Shown here: one piece after another, positions 56,558 through 64,000 of the stretch
Position numbering within the stretch: the first letter of the stretch is position 1
Layout of the letters: every line of letters starts with the position of its first letter
Assembly (NCBI GenBank): GCA_964618415.1
Contig: CAZUAT010000002.1
Span: 1-64,000, forward strand
Direction: 5' to 3'
DNA from: JACTMI01 sp964618415
GTDB lineage: Bacteria; Acidobacteriota; Thermoanaerobaculia; Multivoradales; JAGPDF01
DNA length: 64,000 nt
Notes under the pieces: generated by a model
What the model was told of the DNA's origin: nothing
Database searches by the model: none
The model's input: the letters and a program-made list of their open reading frames with translations, nothing else
Position numbers and translations under genes: made by a program

Positions 56558-58933
56558 ATGCGCGCCGCCAAGACGATCTTTCTGACCCTCGCCCTGACGC
56601 TTTTCCCGGCGCTCGCCTCCGCCGAGACGATCCGGGCCATCGAGTTCCGCGGCCTGCGTTCGGTGGCCGAGGAGACGCTGCGCTTCTACCTCGGCCTCGA
56701 GGAAGGGCGCGAGCTCGACGAGGCCGCCCTCAACCGGAACATCCTCGACTTGTGGAGTCGGCGGCTGCTCGACGACATCCGGGTCGAGAAGGAGCCGGCA
56801 GGGGACGGCGTCAAGCTCGTCGTAACGGTCGTCGAGCGGCCGATCCTGCGGTCACTCGACTTCAAGGGGCTCAAGCGCCTCTCGCGCACCGACATCAACG
56901 ACCGGATGGCCAAGGAGCAGATCGACGTGCGCGAACGCGATCCGCTCGACATCGGCGAGATCCGACGCCTCGAGGTGGCCATCGAGGAGATGTACCGCGA
57001 GAAGGGCTTCCGGTTCGCCGACGCCACGTGGACGATGGAGGAGTCGGCTCCCGGCGAGCGCCGGGTGCTGTTCGCCATCGACGAGGCCGAAAAGGTCCGC
57101 ATCGGGAAAATTGGCTTCGATGGCAACAAGGTCCACGGCGACCTGCGCCTGCGCTGGACGATGAAGAAGACCAAGGAGACCAACCTCGTCTGGCGGATGT
57201 TCAAGAAGGACCTCTACAACGCCGCGACCGTGGAAGAGGACCTGGGCCTGGTGCGTGACCTCTACCGCGCCGGCGGCTACAAGGACATCGAGCTGGGTGA
57301 TCCGGAGCTGTCGGTCATCAACCGCCGCGGCAAGCGCCGGCTGGCGATCGACATCCCGGTCGACGAGCACGAGCGATGGAAACTGGGCAAGATCTCGACC
57401 GAAGGCAACCAGGTGTTCGCCACGGAGGCTCTGCTGCGCCGGTTCGAGAAGCCGCGCGGCGGCTGGCTGCGCTCGAAGGTGCTCGACAAGGGCGTCGAGG
57501 CGATCAACGAGACCTACCGCAACTACGGCCACATCTTCGCCCGCATCACGCCGGAGATCGTCGAGGCGGGCGATCTGGTGGCCGACCTCGTCGTGCGCAT
57601 CGAGGAGGGGGATCAGTATCGGGTCGGGCGCCTCGAGTTCGAGGGCAACACACGAACGCGCGACAAGGTCCTGCGGCGCGAGTTTCGGGTGCACGAGGGC
57701 ACGCTTCTGAACATGGGTGCCATCAAGAGCAGCCTGTTCAAGGTCAATCAGCTCGGTTACTTCAAGCTCGACGAAGACGAGCCGATCTCCTTCGAGAACT
57801 TCGACAGCGAGAAGAAGACGGTCGACCTCGTGCTGCACGGCCAGGAATCGGACCGCACCGAGGTGCAGGTGGGCGGCGGCTACAGCGAGGGGTACGGCTG
57901 GTTCGGCCAGCTCTCGCTGCGCACCCAGAACTTCCTCGGGCGCGGCGAGTCGGTGGGCGTCTCGTTCCAGTCCGGCCGCTACGCCGACGAGTTCGACATC
58001 TCCTACTTCATCCCCTGGTTCCTGGATCGCCCGCAGTCGGTCGGCCTGCAGGTTTTCGACACCAAGCTCGACTACAGCGACATCTTCAACTTCGAGAACG
58101 CCCGCGAGAGCAGCGGCGCGGTGGCGACCTACGGGCGCAGTTTCCGCCTGTTCAACAGCTTTTCGACCAGCTTCACCCGCTCGGAGCTGTCCGGCACCAC
58201 CACGATTCGCAACGCCCTCGGCGAGCTGGTGCCGATCGAGACCGACCTGTCGAACTCCTCGCTGCGGTTCGCCTACCGCTACGAGAGCCGCGACAGCCGT
58301 TTCGAGCCCACGGTCGGGACCGCGCTTTCTACCTCCCTCGAGTACGCCGGCGGATTCCTGGGTGGCGACAACTACTTCGTCCGGCCGGAGGTCGGGCTGA
58401 GCTGGTTCCGTCCGCTGGTGGAGAGCGGCAAGGTGCGGCCGCTGATTGCGTTCAATATCGAGGGCGGGTTTGCCGATCCGTTCGGAGGGCGCGAGCTCGA
58501 CTACTTCGAGCGCTACTTCCTGGGTGGCGAGAACAGCGTCCGCGGGTTCAACTACCGGTCGATCAGCGTGCGGTGTGAGGGCGGAGAGCCGATTCCGATC
58601 CGGCCCGAGGATCCCGTCTGCCACCGGGACGAGATCTACCCCGACGAGTTCGGACGCTCGCGCGGCGGCGACAAGTACGCCCAGTTCAATCTGGAGCTCC
58701 ACCTCCTGCTGGGTGGCCCCTTCCGAGTGCTGGCGTTCTACGACGCCGCCAACGTCTTCGGTGACGACCAGTCGATCGACCTCGGGCGCCTGCGTTCGTC
58801 CGCCGGGATCGAGCTGCGCGTCTTCGTGCCGGTGTTCGGTGCTCCGCTGCGGTTCATCTACGCGACCAACCTGGACGAGCTGCCGCTCGATCGTTTCGAG
58901 TCGTTCCAGTTCAGCATCGGCTCGACCTTCTGA
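56558..58933 (+). CDS. bamA: BamA/Omp85 outer-membrane assembly factor
   Basis: The 791-aa protein has a signal peptide (cleavage ASA/ETI, residue 22). Five POTRA domains follow (residues about 23-400; each with the IxFxG...T/RxxxLxR pattern such as IEFRGLRSVAEETLRFYLG, LDFKGLKRLSRTDI, IGFDGNKVHGD, LEFEGNTRTRDKVLRREFRV), then a 16-strand barrel. The barrel carries the Omp85 signature GENSVRGFNYRSI (VRGF) and ends FESFQFSIGSTF with the C-terminal aromatic residue. It inserts barrel proteins into the outer membrane. The order bamA-skp-lpxD-fabZ-lpxA downstream is the classical cluster. Confidence 0.95.
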   Translation: MRAAKTIFLTLALTLFPALASAETIRAIEFRGLRSVAEETLRFYLGLEEGRELDEAALNRNILDLWSRRLLDDIRVEKEPAGDGVKLVVTVVERPILRSLDFKGLKRLSRTDINDRMAKEQIDVRERDPLDIGEIRRLEVAIEEMYREKGFRFADATWTMEESAPGERRVLFAIDEAEKVRIGKIGFDGNKVHGDLRLRWTMKKTKETNLVWRMFKKDLYNAATVEEDLGLVRDLYRAGGYKDIELGDPELSVINRRGKRRLAIDIPVDEHERWKLGKISTEGNQVFATEALLRRFEKPRGGWLRSKVLDKGVEAINETYRNYGHIFARITPEIVEAGDLVADLVVRIEEGDQYRVGRLEFEGNTRTRDKVLRREFRVHEGTLLNMGAIKSSLFKVNQLGYFKLDEDEPISFENFDSEKKTVDLVLHGQESDRTEVQVGGGYSEGYGWFGQLSLRTQNFLGRGESVGVSFQSGRYADEFDISYFIPWFLDRPQSVGLQVFDTKLDYSDIFNFENARESSGAVATYGRSFRLFNSFSTSFTRSELSGTTTIRNALGELVPIETDLSNSSLRFAYRYESRDSRFEPTVGTALSTSLEYAGGFLGGDNYFVRPEVGLSWFRPLVESGKVRPLIAFNIEGGFADPFGGRELDYFERYFLGGENSVRGFNYRSISVRCEGGEPIPIRPEDPVCHRDEIYPDEFGRSRGGDKYAQFNLELHLLLGGPFRVLAFYDAANVFGDDQSIDLGRLRSSAGIELRVFVPVFGAPLRFIYATNLDELPLDRFESFQFSIGSTF

Positions 58934-58988
58934 TTTCGCCCGCTATTTCGCGCACCCGCGCTCTGGCCCTTTACGAGGAGTACTCGAC

Positions 58989-59534
58989 ATGAAGCAGCGA
59001 TTCCGATTCGTTCTCTTTGCGGCTTTCGGACTGGCGGCGCTGACCGCCACCGGCGCGCGCCTGGAGGCGCAGGAGACCAAGGTGGCAGTGATCGACGTGC
59101 GGCGCCTGGTGACCGATTCGGTGGCCGGCAAGGCGGCGCTCGACGAGCTCAAGCGGATGCAGGACGAGAAGGTCGCCGAGGCGCGTACGCGGCAGGAGGA
59201 ACTCGACACCCTCCGGCGCCGGATCTCGGAAGGACGCCTCTCGCTGGCCGACGACAAGCTCGCCGAGCTCAGCAAGGAGCTGGAGGAGAAGGCGACTGCC
59301 TTCCGCCGGTTCCAGGAGGACGCCGAGCGCGAGCTGTCGAAGCGCCAGGACGAGACCTACGCCGCGATCGAACGTCAGATGGCGCCGATCATCGAGGCGG
59401 CGGGCGCTGAGGGCGGCTACACGCTGATCTTCAACAAGTTCCAGAGCGGGCTGGTCTTCGCCGCCGAACAGGTCGACATCACCGACGAGATCATCCGGCG
59501 CTTCGACGCCGCGGCGGCGTCGGCCAAGCCCTGA
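58989..59534 (+). CDS. skp: Skp/OmpH-family periplasmic chaperone
   Basis: ATG 58989 follows GAGGAG, 55 nt after bamA. The 181-aa product has a signal peptide (cleavage LEA/QET, about residue 27), then a short strand (VAVIDVRRLV) and a long coiled-coil tentacle (about 50-135, QDEKVAEARTRQEELDTLRRRI and similar). It closes with YTLIFNKFQSGLVFAAEQVDITDEIIRRFD, the body domain of Skp. It holds unfolded outer-membrane proteins on the way to BamA. lpxD starts 4 nt after its stop. Confidence 0.92.
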   Translation: MKQRFRFVLFAAFGLAALTATGARLEAQETKVAVIDVRRLVTDSVAGKAALDELKRMQDEKVAEARTRQEELDTLRRRISEGRLSLADDKLAELSKELEEKATAFRRFQEDAERELSKRQDETYAAIERQMAPIIEAAGAEGGYTLIFNKFQSGLVFAAEQVDITDEIIRRFDAAAASAKP

Positions 59535-59538
59535 CCGC

Positions 59539-60582
59539 GTGACGGCGACGCTCGGTGAGCTCGCTGAGCTGACGGGAGGCCGCGTCGTCGGCGATCCGGC
59601 CCGGCAGATCCGGGCGGTTCGTCCCCTCGACTCTGCCGGTCCGGACGACCTGTCCTTTCTGACCGGCGCCGGCTACCTGGCTGCGGCGCGGGCCAGCCGG
59701 GCCGGCGCAATCCTGACCGGTCGGGAAACGGCCGGCCTGGCGGGCGACCAGCTCGTCGTGGCCCGGCCTTCGCTGGCTCTCGCTGCCATCCTGCGCCGCT
59801 TTCATCCGCTTCCCGCTCGGCGCCCCGGCATTCACACCACGGCAATCGTCGGGGAGGGCGCGACGGTCGATCCGACCGCCACGCTCGATGCGTGGACGGT
59901 GGTCGGCGAGCGCAGCCGGATCGGCGCCGGGGCCCACCTGCATCCGCACGTGGTCGTGGGGGCGGACTGTCGGATCGGCGAGCAGGTCGTGCTGCACCCG
60001 CACGTCGTCCTTTACCCCGGAGTGACGGTCGGCGACCGGACGGTGATCCACGCCGGCACGGTCCTCGGCGCCGACGGGTTCGGTTACGCCACCGACGGCG
60101 GCGTGCACCACAAGATTCCACAGGTCGGCGGCGTCGAGATCGGCAGCGACGTCGAAGTGGGCGCCCTGAGCGCGATCGACCGCGCAGTGCTCGGCGCGAC
60201 ACGAGTTGGCGACGGCACGAAAATCGACAATCTGGTCCAGGTCGGACACAATGTCGTCATCGGTCGCGCCTCGATACTGTGCGGGCAGGCTGGCATCGCC
60301 GGCAGCGCTCGCCTGGGTGACGGAGTGGTACTCGCCGGGCAGGCGGGCGTCGGAGGGCATCTGACGCTGGGCGATCGCGTCCAGGTCGCTTCGAAGTCGG
60401 CGGTTTACGATTCGGTAGACCCGGGAACGCAGGTCGCCGGAATTCCGGCGGTGCCGATCGGTGCCTGGCGGCGCCAGCAGGCGCTGCTGCGCCGCCTGGC
60501 AGCGCTGTTCCGTCGCGTGCGCGGGCTCGAGCGCCAGCCTGGCGACGGAGCGGCCGAGACGACAGAGGAGGAGCTGGATTGA
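59539..60582 (+). CDS. lpxD: UDP-3-O-(3-hydroxyacyl)glucosamine N-acyltransferase
   Basis: The 347-aa enzyme adds the N-linked acyl chain in lipid A synthesis. It has the uridine-binding N-domain (TLGELAELTGGRVVGDP, about 1-100), then left-handed helix hexapeptides (VVGERSRIGAGAHLHPHVVVG, IGEQVVLHPHVVL), the catalytic region (HKIPQVGGVEIGSDVEVGALSAIDRAVLG, DNLVQVGHNVVIG with the catalytic His) and a C-terminal helix. The GTG start lies 4 nt after skp. fabZ overlaps as TTGA. Confidence 0.95.
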   Translation: MTATLGELAELTGGRVVGDPARQIRAVRPLDSAGPDDLSFLTGAGYLAAARASRAGAILTGRETAGLAGDQLVVARPSLALAAILRRFHPLPARRPGIHTTAIVGEGATVDPTATLDAWTVVGERSRIGAGAHLHPHVVVGADCRIGEQVVLHPHVVLYPGVTVGDRTVIHAGTVLGADGFGYATDGGVHHKIPQVGGVEIGSDVEVGALSAIDRAVLGATRVGDGTKIDNLVQVGHNVVIGRASILCGQAGIAGSARLGDGVVLAGQAGVGGHLTLGDRVQVASKSAVYDSVDPGTQVAGIPAVPIGAWRRQQALLRRLAALFRRVRGLERQPGDGAAETTEEELD

Positions 60583-61070
60583 GCCAGAGTGCCTGGGACA
60601 GTCGATGGGTGATGTCGATTCTGCCGCACCGATACCCGCTGCTGCTCATCGATCGCGTGCTGGAGATCGAGCCGAGGCAGCGGATCGTGGCGCTGAAGAA
60701 CTTCACCATCAACGAGGAGTTCTTCCAGGGGCATTTTCCGGGGCACCCGATCGTGCCCGGGGTGCTGTTGATCGAAGCGATGGCGCAGGCGGGCGGCCTT
60801 CTGCTGCTGCACGACGACCCGCATCGCGAGGACAAGCTGCTCTATTTCGGAGCCATCGAGCGGGCGCGTTTCCGGCGCCCGGTGGTCCCCGGTGACCAGG
60901 TCCGATTCGAGGTCGAAGTGCTGCGGATCAAGGCGGCGCACGCCAAGATCGGCGGCCGCGCGCTGGTAGACGGCAAGGTCCACGTCGAGGCCGAGCTGCT
61001 TTCGACGTTCGTGCCGCGTGGCCGGGCCGACGGAGCAGCGGCTGGCGGAGACGGCGCGGAGCCCCGTTGA
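60579..61070 (+). CDS. fabZ: 3-hydroxyacyl-ACP dehydratase
   Basis: The 163-aa hotdog enzyme removes water from 3-hydroxyacyl-ACP in fatty-acid elongation. Key parts are ILPHRYPLLLIDRV, the active-site segment FFQGHFPGHPIVPGVLLIEAMAQAGG (His52 and Glu66 by position) and GDQVRFEVEVLRIKAAHAKIGG. The TTG start is taken because it overlaps the lpxD stop as TTGA, and because ATG 60612 would trim the N-terminus to just before ILPHR. FabZ competes with LpxA/LpxD for 3-hydroxyacyl-ACP, which fits its place in the cluster. It overlaps lpxA as TTGA. Confidence 0.95.
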   Translation: MSQSAWDSRWVMSILPHRYPLLLIDRVLEIEPRQRIVALKNFTINEEFFQGHFPGHPIVPGVLLIEAMAQAGGLLLLHDDPHREDKLLYFGAIERARFRRPVVPGDQVRFEVEVLRIKAAHAKIGGRALVDGKVHVEAELLSTFVPRGRADGAAAGGDGAEPR

Positions 61071-61891
61071 GCGCCCGCGTCCATCCGCTCGCCTGGGTCG
61101 ATCCGTCGGCCGTGCTGGCCGACGACGTCGAGGTCGGGCCTTTTGCGCGCATCGGCCCCGAGGTGGAGATCGGAGAGGGCAGCGAGATTGCTTCTGGCGC
61201 CCAGATTCAGGGTCCCACGCGGATCGGGCGCGGCAACCGGATCCATCCCAACGCCTGCGTCGGCACCGACCCGCAGGACCTCAAGTTCGCCGGCGAGCGG
61301 GTCTCACTCGAAATCGGCGACCGCAACGAGATCCGCGAGCACGTCACCATCCATCGCGGCACAGGCAAGGGTGGCGGCTGGACCAGAATCGGCAGCGATA
61401 ACCTGTTCATGGTCTATTCGCACGTGGCCCACGATTGCCGGGTCGGAGATCGCACGATCTTCGCCAACAACGCCACACTGGCCGGGCACTGCGAAGTGGA
61501 GGACGACGCTGTCGTCGGCGCATTCGCGGCGCTGCAGCAGTTCGGTCGCATCGGGCGCCACGCCTACATCGGAGGGTACTCCCGGCTGCTTTCCGATGCG
61601 CTGCCGTTCGTCAAGACGGTCGGCATGCGGCCGGTGGTGCTGGGTGTCAACCGGATCGGGCTGCAGCGCAAGGGCTTCGATGCGGCGCGCATCCAGGCGC
61701 TGCAGACGGCCTTCCGGATCTATCTGCGCAGCGGTCTCAACTCCGGCGCGGCGCTGGAAAGGCTCGAGGGCGAGATGCCGGACAATCCAGACGTCCGCTA
61801 CCTGATCGACTACGTCCGGGGCGCGCGACGCGGCGTGATCCGGGCCCTGCCCGGCCGCCGCGGCGGCGAGGAAAGCGGTGCCGAAGACTGA
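61067..61891 (+). CDS. lpxA: UDP-N-acetylglucosamine O-acyltransferase
   Basis: The 274-aa enzyme starts lipid A synthesis. The TTG start overlaps the fabZ stop as TTGA. Hexapeptide repeats fill residues 1-190, followed by a helical C-terminus. By eye, with a constant offset of 3 to E. coli, the residues match: H119/H122 (SHVAHDC; E. coli H122/H125) with catalytic H122, H141 (H144), D71 (D74), Q158 (Q161) and G170 (G173). The position of E. coli His160 is Gln here (ALQQF instead of AVHQF). The next gene, a Gfo/Idh oxidoreductase, overlaps the 3' end by 14 nt. Confidence 0.94.
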   Translation: MSARVHPLAWVDPSAVLADDVEVGPFARIGPEVEIGEGSEIASGAQIQGPTRIGRGNRIHPNACVGTDPQDLKFAGERVSLEIGDRNEIREHVTIHRGTGKGGGWTRIGSDNLFMVYSHVAHDCRVGDRTIFANNATLAGHCEVEDDAVVGAFAALQQFGRIGRHAYIGGYSRLLSDALPFVKTVGMRPVVLGVNRIGLQRKGFDAARIQALQTAFRIYLRSGLNSGAALERLEGEMPDNPDVRYLIDYVRGARRGVIRALPGRRGGEESGAED

Positions 61892-62840
61892 CCTGCGCGC
61901 CGGAGTGTTCGGCGTCGGCGCGCTCGGGCGGCACCACACGCGGATCCTCGGCGATCTGGCGGGAGTGACGCGGGTCGGCATTTACGATCCGAACCCGGAG
62001 GCCGCCGCGGCGGTAGCCACCGAGTACGGTGCCCAGGTCTTCGATTCGTTCGACGAACTGGCCGGGTCGATCGACGCTGCGGTCGTGGCCGCCCCGACGG
62101 TGGCGCACGTCGAACTCGGCACGCAGCTGCTTTCGCGCGGCGTGCACGTGCTGGTGGAGAAGCCGATCGCCGCGTCGGTGGACGGCGCCGACGCCCTCAT
62201 TGAGGCTGCGGCGGCGGCCGGCCGCGTGCTCGCAGTCGGGCACGTGGAGTTTCACAATCCCGCCGTGGCGGCGCTGCTGGCGGCCGGCGGGAGCCCGCGG
62301 TTCGTCGAGATCGAGCGGCTGGGCACGTTCACGCCGCGCAGTCTGGACATCGACGTCATCGCTGATCTGATGATCCACGATCTGCAGCTGCTGCTGGCGA
62401 TGGACGACAGCGGCCTGCGCGAAGTGCGCGCAGTCGGCATTCCAGTGCTCTCGGGACGCATCGATATCGTCAATGCGCGCCTGGAGTTCGAGTCCGGCAT
62501 GGTGGCCAACGTGACCGCGTCACGGGTCTCCGGCGAGCGGGTGCGCAAGCTGCGGGCGTTCTATCCAGATCGCTACCGGTCGCTGGACTACCAGGCGCAG
62601 GAGATCAAGGGCTATCGGCTGGACGGCGAGGGGCCGGGGCGACGGATCCTGCCGGAGGCGATCGATATCGAGAAGGGCGAGCCGTTGCGGCTCGAGCTCG
62701 AAGGCTTCCGCGACGCCTGCCTGGCAGCGGGCGGCGCGGGCAGCGGCGGTCGGATCGTCGACGGATCGGCCGCGCGTGCAGCACTGGCATTGGCCGAGGA
62801 GGTGGCGCGCTGCGCCGCCGGATCGCCAGCCGCCGCGTGA
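61878..62840 (+). CDS. Gfo/Idh/MocA oxidoreductase in the lipid A cluster (possibly GnnA-like)
   Basis: The 320-aa protein has an N-terminal Rossmann fold (AGVFGVGALGRHHTRIL, about 7-23), the family EKP motif (VLVEKPIA, about residue 95) and the catalytic-region motif DVIADLMIHDLQLLL (about 157-171). In Acidithiobacillus and Leptospira, GnnA of this family oxidises UDP-GlcNAc at C3 so that GnnB can install an amino group, giving N-linked acyl chains on lipid A. The position directly after lpxA, overlapping by 14 nt, supports a similar role. No GnnB-like transaminase is in the window, so the substrate is inferred. Confidence 0.85.
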   Translation: MPKTDLRAGVFGVGALGRHHTRILGDLAGVTRVGIYDPNPEAAAAVATEYGAQVFDSFDELAGSIDAAVVAAPTVAHVELGTQLLSRGVHVLVEKPIAASVDGADALIEAAAAAGRVLAVGHVEFHNPAVAALLAAGGSPRFVEIERLGTFTPRSLDIDVIADLMIHDLQLLLAMDDSGLREVRAVGIPVLSGRIDIVNARLEFESGMVANVTASRVSGERVRKLRAFYPDRYRSLDYQAQEIKGYRLDGEGPGRRILPEAIDIEKGEPLRLELEGFRDACLAAGGAGSGGRIVDGSAARAALALAEEVARCAAGSPAAA

Positions 62841-62934
62841 TAATCTGGCGGTCCGCGTGTCGGGGCCGGCGGCGCGCCGGATCCATCCAAATCGAGACTG
62901 AAACGCCCCAGGCGGGCGGTTTGCGGAGGCGGTG

Positions 62935-63825
62935 ATGAGTGAAGTGCGCATCGGCGTGATCGGAGGCAGCGGCCTCTATGCGATGGAGGGGCTCGAGGTC
63001 GAGCAGGAGCGGGTGGTCGAGACGCCGTGGGGGGCACCGTCCGATCCGTACGTGATCGGCCGCATCGACGGTCGTCCGGTCGCCTTCCTGGCCCGCCACG
63101 GCCGCGGTCACCGCTTCCTGCCCACCGAGGTCAACTACCGGGCCAACATCTACGGTTTCAAGAAGCTGGGAGTCGAGTTCCTGATTTCGGTCTCGGCGGT
63201 CGGGTCGATGAAGGAGCAGTACGTGCCCGGCCACATCGTGGTCCCCGACCAGTTCTTCGATCGCACCCGGCATCGCGCGGACACGTTCTTCGGCAACGGC
63301 ATCGTGGCCCACGTCTCTCTGGCTCGTCCGGTATCCGCGGCGCTGGCGGACGTCCTCTACAACGCGGCGGCCGCCGAGCGGGCGACGGTGCACCGCGGCG
63401 GGACCTACCTGTGCATGGAGGGGCCGCAGTTCTCGACCCGCGCCGAGTCGATGGTCTACCGGCAGTGGGGAATGGACATCATCGGCATGACCAACCTGCA
63501 GGAGGCGCGCCTGGCGCGCGAGGCGGAGATCGCCTACGCCTCACTGTCGATGGTGACCGACTACGACTGCTGGCACGAGGAGGAAGAGGCGGTCACCGGC
63601 GAGGGCGTCATGGAGGTGCTGCGCCGCAACGTGGAGCTCGCCCAGCGGGTCGTCCGACGCGCGGTGGCGGACCTCGACGGCGTGGAGAACGACTGTGCGG
63701 ATGCGCTGCGCATGTCGCTGATCACCGAGCCGTCGCTGGTCCCGGAAGAGACACTGGCGATGCTCGAGCCGCTGGTCGGCAGGTACCTGGACCGCAGCGG
63801 CAGTCAGCTCGCCTGGAAGCGCTGA
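62935..63825 (+). CDS. mtnP: S-methyl-5'-thioadenosine phosphorylase
   Basis: The 296-aa enzyme cleaves methylthioadenosine with phosphate in methionine salvage. It has IGVIGGSGLYAMEGLE, LARHGRGHRFLPTEVNYRANIYGFKKLGV, LISVSAVGSMKEQYVPGHIVVPDQFFDRT and GTYLCMEGPQFSTRAESMVYRQWGMDIIGMTNLQEARLAREAEI; the MTNLQEA part favours MTA over inosine. ATG 62935 is 6-7 nt after GGAGG and is preferred to the adjacent GTG 62932. surE begins 41 nt downstream. Confidence 0.93.
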   Translation: MSEVRIGVIGGSGLYAMEGLEVEQERVVETPWGAPSDPYVIGRIDGRPVAFLARHGRGHRFLPTEVNYRANIYGFKKLGVEFLISVSAVGSMKEQYVPGHIVVPDQFFDRTRHRADTFFGNGIVAHVSLARPVSAALADVLYNAAAAERATVHRGGTYLCMEGPQFSTRAESMVYRQWGMDIIGMTNLQEARLAREAEIAYASLSMVTDYDCWHEEEEAVTGEGVMEVLRRNVELAQRVVRRAVADLDGVENDCADALRMSLITEPSLVPEETLAMLEPLVGRYLDRSGSQLAWKR

Positions 63826-63835
63826 GCGCTCAGCG
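63820..63835. repeat. Perfect 16-bp palindrome over the mtnP stop
   Basis: CGCTGAGCGCTCAGCG includes the TGA stop (63823-63825). It could fold as a hairpin at the mtnP-surE junction, but no T tract follows. Confidence 0.4.
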
Positions 63836-63866
63836 GACGCCGGGCGGACGAGGCGACAGCGAACCG

Positions 63867-64000
63867 ATGCGCATCCTGGTCACCAACGACGACGGGGTCT
63901 ACTCCGAGGGGATCCGGCTTCTCGCGGCCGAACTGGCGCGGCTGGGCGAAGTCGTCGTGGTGGCGCCGGACCGCGAGCAGAGCGCGACCGGGCACAGCCT
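63867..64000 (+). CDS. surE: 5'/3'-nucleotidase SurE, 5' part only
   Basis: ATG 63867 opens MRILVTNDDGVYSEGIRLL, the invariant metal-binding N-terminus of SurE (NDDG with the two Asp ligands). VVVAPDREQSATGHSL follows, as in the family. The reading frame continues past the window end, so about 44 codons of the usual 250 are seen. SurE dephosphorylates nucleoside monophosphates and short polyphosphate. Confidence 0.93.
   Translation, partial: MRILVTNDDGVYSEGIRLLAAELARLGEVVVVAPDREQSATGHS

Overview
The window reads as one high-GC (roughly two-thirds G+C by eye) scaffold from a diderm bacterium. Support for an outer membrane comes from a BamA-type Omp85 protein, Skp/OmpH, LpxD, FabZ, LpxA, a Lol-type ABC exporter and a Pal-like OmpA lipoprotein. 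ClpC, tagged secreted beta-propellers, propeller-linked signalling and gamma-carbonic anhydrase make an Acidobacteriota (Thermoanaerobaculia-like) origin my best guess; this is inference from gene content. A run of exactly 100 N at 38646-38745 shows it is a draft scaffold.

Layout. 1-7.4 kb: three tandem secreted FG-GAP/VCBS proteins of about 720-730 aa and a small TonB-C-like lipoprotein. 7.4-11.5 kb: a convergent seven-repeat secreted protein, an MFS permease, a DUF2911 protein, a putative lipoprotein and a small membrane protein. 11.5-11.9 kb: REP-like inverted repeats. 11.9-15.3 kb: a secreted TolB-propeller/amidohydrolase fusion. 15.3-23 kb: another FG-GAP propeller divergent from a CadC-like regulator with TPRs, an EamA permease, and a periplasmic-propeller diguanylate cyclase. 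23-38.3 kb: housekeeping genes (aroC, thioesterase, gamma-CA, hisS, aspS, aroB, HD-GYP, roadblock, ftsY, ribD, ribE, unknown, hemW, glyoxalase-like, DUF393). 38.3-42.2 kb: the gap, then a large secreted protein and a DsbA-like oxidoreductase. 42.3-50.6 kb: threonine aldolase, lipoprotein, ridA-hpt, a conserved-looking unknown, a NarX/NarL-type two-component pair, Pal-like OmpA, and purine nucleoside phosphorylase. 50.6-64 kb: lysS-lolCE-lolD-clpC, then bamA-skp-lpxD-fabZ-lpxA-Gfo/Idh, mtnP and the start of surE.

How the parts work together. The last 10 kb is an envelope-biogenesis block: outer-membrane protein insertion, periplasmic chaperone, lipid A acylation, and a sugar-nucleotide oxidoreductase that may act on the lipid A precursor. 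The accessory part is dominated by secreted beta-propellers. Five of them end in the same short C-terminal motif (hydrophobic-x-D-x-F-E-x-G-x4-W-S), which could be an undescribed sorting or anchoring tag. The three tandem paralogues share eight cysteines, and a DsbA-like protein lies elsewhere in the window.

Expression signals. At least ten operon-first genes lack a Shine-Dalgarno sequence and have a TANNNT hexamer 6-9 nt before the start codon, which suggests widespread leaderless transcription. Other genes have good SD sequences or overlap their upstream neighbour (ATGA, GTGA, TTGA).
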